Shown here: in pieces, positions 56,925-64,000 of the stretch
How positions within the stretch are numbered: the first letter of the stretch is position 1
How the letters are laid out: every line of letters starts with the position of its first letter
NCBI GenBank assembly: GCA_003996215.1
Contig: QJPP01000470.1
Span: 17,850 to 81,849 of the forward strand
DNA: 64,000 nt
Reading direction: 5' to 3'
Source: Jaltomata sinuosa
Lineage: Eukaryota; Streptophyta; Magnoliopsida; Solanales; Solanaceae
Position numbers and translations under genes: made by a program
Notes under the pieces: generated by a model
Seen by the model: the letters and a program-made list of their open reading frames with translations, nothing else
Databases searched by the model: none
What the model was told of the DNA's origin: nothing

Positions 56925-58599
56925 GACATGATAATGAAGTATGTCCAAATATGTATTTTATCCATTTATATTAATATGTTTAGTTGAAATCTCATTCTAT
57001 TTATGTACCATACCAATCCCATTTTGATATACTATATTACATCGTTTCATTTCAAAATAGATACAAGTGAGGAAATAATGCTTTAGTGATTTTTATTAGT
57101 AGAATAATTAGATAGTACACATTTACTTTGAATTTGTTCAAATTAAGACTAAAGGAAGATCATTAAATTTAAGTAAAATTTGTGACTTTATTAAAAAAAA
57201 AAAAACTTTTATCACCATTTAATTTAATGAAGCAGTAACTACTATTTCATATTTATAGATAATAATTTTATTTATCTAATTTGCGGCTTGAAATATTACT
57301 AGAGATACATATATATATTTTTATTATTATTATTCGTAGATATTTTGTTTCGTTAAGTTGATCTTAAAATTCTCGTGAGTATATGATAATCTACGTAGCA
57401 ATTTAGATTCTTGTTAAGTTCTAGAATTGCATGCATGTTCTCACTTGGCTTGAAAATGAATAATTGAATTGAGTTATATGTGGGTAGTAATTGCATTAAA
57501 TGTGTACAGTATTTTTTGATAACATATTATTAATTAAAACTAGCTTTTTATGTTTTGGTGAAACAATATCTTGTCTCTTCCGTGCTACTACTATTTCATA
57601 TACCAAAATTGATTATCAATTGCTATTTTTTATTAGTTAAATACTATTTACTTTACTCATACTAAAAGATAAAATTTCGAATATCTTTTTCTCTTGAAAA
57701 AAAGTAACTAGTATATCGAACAACAAGAAAATGATAATCATTTATCTTTTATTTATTCATTTATTTATTTTTATAAGCTCGGAAGTAATTGTTTAGTTCA
57801 AAGAATGAGTTTAAGTTCTTGATTTCAAGAAATTTAAAGGTTAATATAAGTAATAATTAATTATAAAATCGGAAAGCACTATTACCGATAATTTAATTTA
57901 CTGAAATTAATTTACCATTTCAAAGCCGATTTAATTGGGACGGATAGAGTTTAAATACGCTAGAAGCTTATTAAGACTCGGGGATATGGGGATGATCCAT
58001 AAATGCCTCCAAAGGCATGAGAAACATATCAAAATTTGTGGTAAGACTGAAAAGCACTGCTATCGGTAAGCCACACATCAATATAAATAAAATGGTTTAA
58101 ATCAATTTTAAAATAAATGAAAAGGCGAGAAATAAGCAGTTTTTTTCTTGTTAAGCTAATAATCATAACATATCCAAAAGACTAATTTAAGCCATTTATA
58201 AGTCAATGAAGCGATCGTGCTAGAACCACGGGACTCGAGGGGTGCCTCACACCTTCCCCTCGGTCAACAGAATTTCTTATCCGAATTTCTAATTCGCAGA
58301 CTAATAAAGAGTCAACTTCTTTTTGATTAGGGATTCAAAAGGTGACTTGAAACACCAAACTCAATTCTAAGTGGCGACTCTGTTAAAATAAATAATCCCT
58401 TCTCAAAATGTCACTTTAATTGGAAAAAACCTTTTTCAAAACAACTCTCTTAGTAGGGTGTAAAAAAGGGGTGTGACAGCTCTGACGACTCTGTAAGCAA
58501 AACAATCCCTTTTCAAAACGTCACTTCAATTGAAAAAACTCTTTTTTTCAAAATCACACTCTTGTAGTGGGGTGTGTGGTGAAAAATAGGGGTGTGACA
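56925..58599 (+). repeat. Element B 3' LTR, right part
   Basis: Resumes at GACATGATAATGAAGTATGT exactly as in the 5' LTR (near 34423) and runs to GGGGTGTGACA. Primer-site-like units start at 58372 and 58483, the second with one change (TGACGACTCT). Confidence 0.92.
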
Positions 58600-58648
58600 A
58601 ATGAATGTGTCAAATCAAAAAGTGACAAGTAAAATTAAACGCAGAAAG
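58600..58648. mobile_element. Stowaway-like MITE, right part
   Basis: Ends AGTAAAATTAAACGCAGAAAG followed by TA. Reverse-complemented, it matches the left end at 21730 with one mismatch in about 29 bases. Confidence 0.75.
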
Positions 58649-58680
58649 TAAGAAAAAGAGGTCAACAAAGAATTAATTAT
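58648..58680. repeat. 33-bp direct repeat, right copy
   Basis: GTAAGAAAAAGAGGTCAACA to AATTAATTAT, one base different from 21696-21728. It overlaps the MITE end by one base. Confidence 0.85.
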
Positions 58681-60203
58681 GGTAATTAGTTTCAAAATAT
58701 CCAATCGAAAAATGATGTCTTAATTTAATTTACTTTTAACCCTTTTTAACAGTCCATGCGTGCTTAGAAATGTATTTGTTTGGAAAAAATGATTTTCTAG
58801 ATCTTTATAATTTTTTTATTATTATTTTATGTTTTTTTTACAATAAATTTTTATTTTTACAAAGAAAAGATTTTTACTTTTACACATTAAAGATATGAAA
58901 ATGTTATTTACTACTCTCATTTCCTCCTCCCTTTTTCTCTTAAGAAGGTAAAAAATATACTTCAAACAAAAATAGAATGTGTTGAATTGCCTTATTTTAA
59001 ATATTTAATTAAAATAAAAAAATTTATTTAAATAATATTTAAGCTAAAAAAGCAAAAAAAAAAAAAAAATTAAAAATCATAAATTAAAACTTTTAATTTA
59101 TAATACCTGACTTATAAATCAAAAGATATCAGTGAATCCAAACATGCTGTAAAAAGGTTAAGAGACTCCCAAAAAATTATTCTCTTCTCGTCTCAGTTTA
59201 CGTGACTTAATTTGATTGCTAATCAAAAAAGGTGATTTTTCCAAATATGTCCTTGTATTTATTATTTATTACTTCATATACTAAAGTATTTTTTAATAAA
59301 TCAAGATATATTCATACCCTTTTTGGTAATACATATCCCCTTAGACTATTTTTTTGCATTTATGTCGTATTTTGGCCCTACTTTATTTATTTTTTAATTA
59401 GATTGTCATATTTAATTTAATAAATATACTTAACTTTGAGCCCTTTAGAAATACTTGAAATGTTGTGGAATGGTGATGATGTCGTCTAATAAAAATAACT
59501 ATGCACAAATATAATTTAATATTGTGATAAAAATAACCTTGACGAACTTATTTAGTATTGAGAGGATACTCCATTGATCAAATTTAATTTAATAGTAATT
59601 CTAAAATTATCATTAAATTTCACTTGATCTTATTTTTAATAAAAAAATATTTTAAAAATATAAATTTAGCTTTTTAACACAATTATATAATAGAAATAAA
59701 TTTCAAAACTTTTTAAGAATAGATTAAAATCTTGGGAAATAGTAGAAAAAGAACTTTTTGATTTTATTCAATTAGTTTAATTCACTGGGAATAGAAAGGT
59801 GGACAAATAAAAATTCTTATCAAGTGATCAGTTTCTCAATCTCACATTTATTAAATATTATTGATGATCACATAGTTTTGAAATAAAAATATTCTTTTTT
59901 TACAAGTAATTTAATTTATCATAATCATATAATCTTTAATTGGTTGGGTAAGAGAATTTGTTTTAAGAGTAAAATATCAATGAATCAATGACAGACTAAA
60001 TTAATTCTTAAACTTTATTTTAGTGAATTTAAGTTTTTCTAAAGTTCATTTAAACCTAGACTTTAATAACCATATATTTTTTCTAGCTTAAATCATTGTG
60101 ACATGAAATTATGAGTAGTTAATCAGTAAATATCAAAATAAACTATTTTTAATTCTAACTAGAACAATACACTCATAATATGCAAAAAACGGGAATGATT
60201 GCA
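58681..60203. other. AT-rich sequence, no gene recognised
   Basis: No supported frame. A word near 59185-59215 (GTCTCAGTTTACGTGACTTA) resembles a MITE terminus, but I found no partner end. Confidence 0.35.
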
Positions 60204-61466
60204 TGTCGCGCCTCTGGCTAGGAGGGGCGGATATCGATGGGTTAAACGAGCACCTGCTGAACATATATAATAAACTCATGCTAAAGTTGTAAACTGATAA
60301 ACAACAATATAGACATCAAGGTGTGATTACATATACTAGTACATACATAACTGAAGGGTCCACTAAATAAGATGATGTACAACTGAAATAAAACTTAGTC
60401 TAAGAAGCCTCTAAAGAGTTTGCAACTGAGAATCTGATAACTAGTCGGGACAGGGCCTCGACATACCCACTATAAAATATGTACATTAATACAAAATATA
60501 TGACTTAGACATCGAATAGCTTCAAAGAGAGGTGGAGCTTACCAACTAATCGACTGGAAGGAACTGGCCTATTGTGAATGTCTGCTAGCCTGAGTATCTG
60601 AGCCTGCATTCATAAAAATGCAATGCCCCCGAATAAAGGGATGCTAGTACATATAAAATATGTATTAGTTATAAAGCAGACTGAATAACAAGTAGACAAG
60701 TAAGAATTTTTAATGAATCAGATACCAAAAATAGCAAAATTTGAGCATATACATACATGAATATAATTCGAACCGAAATAGAAACAGAAACTGATACTAT
60801 GACCAATATCGGCGGTCCTCATATAACGTCCTACGCGTTACTCATTTACATATATTTAAAATTCTTAGAATTTGCCTAGGTGACATCTTTACCCTTTTAT
60901 ATTGCTTCTCTCTTCTTTCTGTAATACTAATTGTCAAGAAGTCACAAGATGGCCTATCGTCGGTCAGTGACACCTGTATGGCATCTGTAGCCAACTATCA
61001 CAATCATGTGTGAAATCTCATAGTCTGAATAATGTGGTCTGTCAAGGTACGCCCTTCATGACTCCTGTAAGGTATGCCCGTAGGACTGTGTAGTCAGGAG
61101 AATCCACGATGAAAAGTTTCAGCTGACTCTGTTTGAATTCTGTGCACAAAATAACGATGCACATAGTGAACCTAAAATTACCCACTCCACATTGCAGAGC
61201 AAGTTATAGTCTCATCTTGAATCTAAAGGCATGTACTAAGTAACTCATGAATCATATAACTCGTTATCTGAATATTGATTACTTTCTTTAGCTAAAGAAT
61301 CATATATCTATTGATCTATATGCTTATGGCTAATTCATGGCCAATTACTTTATTTAAATTTTATGACATATATGCTCTGTGACTTCTAGGAGTTTCAACT
61401 GAAGTCACGTATGGTCATGTGAAATATATGACTTCTTTGACTAGAAAAGAGTACTATAACTCTATA
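60204..61466 (-). mobile_element. Degraded LTR remnant, minus orientation
   Basis: Starts TGTCGCGCCTCTGGC, whose complement ends GCGCGACA like an LTR 3' end. The minus strand carries CCCTGTCCCGACTAGTTAT and a GCATTTTTATGAATGCAG word, which I associate with Ty3/gypsy LTRs of this plant group. No coding region and no target duplication found; boundaries are approximate. Confidence 0.4.
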
Positions 61467-61468
61467 GG

Positions 61469-62490
61469 TGTCACGTTCCGAAGCTATCCCCTAGACGTAA
61501 CATGGGACCTAGGATCACAAGTGACCCCAAGCTAACCCAAAATCTGGCATATCACAAGCATGCTGAAATAACTCTAAACAAGCGAAAGCATAACTGTACA
61601 ACGCATATAATCTAATAAGGATTCAACTGAGAAAATCTGAATAATTAACTGTTTGAAAAGCAGAACAATCTAAATCAACTGAATCTGACTCTATATCTGA
61701 AACCCTTAAGTACTGATGAGTTGCTGGGACAAGCACCCATCTAACTCTAAATACTGAAAATAAGAACAAACTAACTAACTCAAAAAGCATGTAAAGATAT
61801 ATCCTCGAATGATAAGGACTCACCACTGACTATCACTGATATAACACCGGAGCGAGCTAATCATGAGACTGAAGCTGAAGCTGAGAGCCTGAAACTGCAT
61901 CATGATAGAATGCAACACATAGATTACGCGTCGGTACTTCAAATGTACTAAGCATGAGGGATATGCAAAGCTGACCAAATATGTAACCATGCTAAAATAC
62001 TAATAAAATGTTTAACTGAACTTAACTATAGTACATAGGCCCCAAAATATAATCATGCATAAAAAGCTGAAATGCAAGGGTAAACTGAAAACATACTGAA
62101 AGCTGAGAATAAACATAAACTAAGGGCCTGTAGTACTTTACTAAAAGTAATACTGTGGGAGAGTCTATTAACCGACATAAACTACATCAGCCAAATGTGG
62201 AGTCCGATGTATACGCCCTATCAGAGGACCCAGTATACCTTGCCAGTGTATAAAGGCATGGCTAATATGATCACTAGTTCTGAGGCCCAACTGAGGAGCT
62301 AAATAACTCACGGTGCACGTATTTCTGGGACTTGAGGGTACGCTGAACCCTAGTCAACTCGGTGCTAAATACTGGGACTTGAGGGTACGCCGAACCCTAG
62401 TCAACTCGGTGCTAAATACTACTCCCAAACTGAATATTAATAGCTCATTTAAAACTAAAGTCCTGAATTTCCGAGACAGAACTAAACTGA
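61469..62490 (-). mobile_element. Second LTR remnant, minus orientation
   Basis: Begins TGTCACGTTCCGAAGC, the complement of an LTR end GGAACGTGACA. The minus strand contains GAAGTACCGACGCGTAATC and a GATGCAG word typical of LTR downstream regions. It differs from the remnant on its left. The right boundary is not clear. Confidence 0.4.
62326..62419. repeat. 47-bp tandem duplication
   Basis: TGGGACTTGAGGGTACGC recurs at 62326 and 62373, followed in both by GAACCCTAGTCAACTCGGTG. One substitution between the copies. Confidence 0.95.
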
Positions 62491-62567
62491 TCTGAAAACA
62501 CTACATTTTTGAAAACGGAGAAGAGACTAAATTACCCTTCAAGTATTGGAAATAGTACAAATATACC

Positions 62568-62660
62568 CTTCTTCCACCTTTGGGCTCTAAAATGCCCTTT
62601 CATCCACCTTTGGGCTCTAAAATACTCTTCTCATCCACCTTTGGGCCCTATTTTGCCCCT
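62568..62660. repeat. Short tandem repeats at the left edge of the foldback element (x3)
   Basis: TCCACCTTTGGGCTCTAAAA-like units repeated three times at about 30-bp spacing; the last grades into the left arm of the inverted repeat. Confidence 0.85.
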
Positions 62661-63614
62661 TTCCTTAACAAAACCCTTTAGGAAAAATGATTAGGATTTT
62701 CATTTAATATGTAACAATATTTTATTTGTTGAAATTTTAATTAATCAAAACCTATAAACTTACAAACCCAATTTGGATCCCATATTTAGCTCCCCTTCAT
62801 TTCTCATCTCTCTATTTTTTTCAAGTTCTTATTTAGATTAGAGACATATGTCATAGATTTAATTTAATGACTAAGATTTAGTAAATTAAAAATAAGTCTT
62901 AATTATGATTAAAATAATTAATTACTTTTATTTACTTACTCTAAAATATAAGGTAATTCCATAATTCTAGCAATTAAATTTATTTTTAATTATATTATTA
63001 TTTATTTTATCAAATATTCAAATATCTAATTGCTATATTATTTATAATACAGGAAAAAAGTTATACTAAATTTTAGTTATAATTTTTTTTAAATGAGGAG
63101 GACTTCTCTTTCATCATTGAAATTCCTTTTCAACATTCAAATTAGGCTAAAAATAATTTGAGTGAAAAAAATAGTAGCAAAAAAATTAAAGTAAAAATGA
63201 TGCAGGACAAAATTTACTCAAGCCTCAAGGCAAGTGAGAATATTTTTTTATATTTAGCAAAAATATATTGTACAACTAAAATTGTGAGATTAAAATAATA
63301 TTTTGAAAGTAAATATATGAAAGTAATTAATTAATTTAATCATAATTAAGACTTATTTTTAATTTAATAAATCTCAGTCATTAAATTAAACTTATGACAT
63401 GTCTCTAATCTAAATAACAACTTGGAAAAAATGGAGAGATAAGAAATGAAGAGGAGCTAAATCTGGGATCCGAATTGCATTTGTGAGTTAATAGGTTTTG
63501 ATTAATTAAGATTTCAACAAATAAAATATTGTTACATATTAAATGAAAAATCCTAATCATTTTTCCTAAAGAGTTTGTTAAGGGAAAGGGCAAAATAGGG
63601 CCCAAAGGTGGATG
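62632..63614. mobile_element. Foldback element with long terminal inverted repeats (about 980 bp)
   Basis: The left arm (62632 to about 62950) and right arm (about 63300-63614) are reverse complements with small differences; CATCCACCTTTGGGCCCTAT on the left matches the complement of the right end. Arms exceed 300 bp around a core of about 350 bp with no coding region. Such a form fits a long-TIR MITE, Mutator-like or foldback element. I see no clean target duplication, so the class is not assigned. Confidence 0.75.
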
Positions 63615-64000
63615 AAAAGGGGACAACTACACAAATGCTCCTAAAAGGAAGTGGCTTTGCATTTTTGCCCTCCATAAGAAAGGTCTTACAAAAATAGTCT
63701 TCTTTGTTTATATGTATAGAACAACTACCTTTTTTCCCTTTATACCTCAAATATTTCTAAACAACACTCAATGCTCATTTGCCTCTCAACTTTTATATTT
63801 ATTTCTTTTTCTCTTTTTTATTTTTTTATTTTTATTTTTTCTTTTATCTTTTTTTCTCATCCTTTATTTTTCTTTTATTTTTTGTTTTATTCTTTCTTCT
63901 ACGTTTTTTTCTTTTTTCTCAATCTTTATTTTTTTCATTTTCTCCTCTCAATTCTAATTTTTTTCTCCTTTTTTAAATTATTTTTCTCAACCTTTATTTT
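63615..64000. other. Pyrimidine-rich low-complexity end of window
   Basis: From about 63790 the strand is almost all T and C. Open frames here are a by-product of composition. Confidence 0.7.

Larger units (their letters stand above)
21948..58599 (+). mobile_element. Element B: giant Tat/Ogre-lineage Ty3/gypsy retrotransposon with nested insertions
   Basis: The 5' LTR starts TATGAACACC (TG changed to TA) and the 3' LTR TGTGAACACC; both end GGGGTGTGACA. Flanks are AATGG and AATGA, a 5-bp duplication with one change. Subtracting the Helitron block (22336-33740) and element C (51056-56924 plus its duplication) leaves about 19.4 kb, with LTRs of 2712 and about 2731 bp. Lineage evidence: the ORF1 upstream of gag, a tRNA-Arg-like primer site, dual RNase H (the second archaeal type), a probable intron between protease and RT, and a long 3' region with minisatellites. 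It has one main frameshift in RT but many stops, so it is defective. Confidence 0.9.

Noticed and set aside
59185..59225. Second Stowaway-like terminus
   Set aside because: The word GTCTCAGTTTACGTGACTTA is suggestive, but no inverted partner or TA-flanked end was found nearby.

Overview
The window looks like intergenic, repeat-dense chromatin of a dicotyledonous plant, most probably a member of the Solanaceae. That placement is an inference from AT-richness, the retroelement lineages and the Helitron end sequences, and no search was run. I find no intact host protein-coding gene, rRNA or tRNA. Almost everything assignable is transposable-element DNA, and every recognisable coding region is broken by stops, frameshifts or deletions.

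Layout from left to right. A LINE 3' end with an RNase H fragment and poly(A) lies at 470-1127. A degraded LTR (about 1830-7401) is split by a 4.2 kb CACTA-type DNA transposon at 1990-6184, with a 3-bp target duplication ATA, GCGACG-rich subterminal repeats and an interior filled with tandem repeats. An AT-rich degenerate tandem array (about 8690-10126, resuming at 19257-19313 and 21427-21615) is interrupted twice. The first interruption is element A, a 9.1 kb chromovirus-like Ty3/gypsy element (10127-19256). The second is a solo LTR (19314-21426, 5-bp duplication ACTAC). A Stowaway-like MITE follows (21730-21947, other end 58600-58648). It is split by element B, a very large Tat/Ogre-lineage Ty3/gypsy element at 21948-58599, about 19.4 kb once its own insertions are subtracted.

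Element B has LTRs of about 2.7 kb, a tRNA-Arg-like primer-binding site, an extra upstream ORF1 of plant-mobile-domain type, gag-protease, a probable intron region, RT-RNase H, a second archaeal-type RNase H, integrase, and a 3 kb 3' region with two minisatellites (67 bp x5, 65 bp x about 10). Its 5' LTR is split by an 11.4 kb block of head-to-tail minus-strand Helitrons (22336-33740). Inside that block is a 2.4 kb near-perfect palindrome (23665-26103) whose arms carry 143-bp tandem repeats. Its 3' LTR is split by element C (51056-56924, duplication GACAT), a deleted sibling of element A that keeps two full LTRs and only an integrase-to-chromodomain-like segment.

The right flank (58681-64000) holds LTR remnants in minus orientation, a foldback element with arms of about 310 bp (62632-63614) and a pyrimidine-rich end.

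The genes do not work together as a host pathway. The logic is nesting: AT-rich arrays, then MITE, then element B, then the Helitron block and element C inside the two LTRs of B. The most unusual structures are the long palindrome, the Helitron concatemer, a recurring 65-nt motif placed after ORF1, after pol and before the 3' LTR of B, primer-site-like repeats inside the B LTR, and a 33-bp direct repeat bracketing the whole 37 kb composite.
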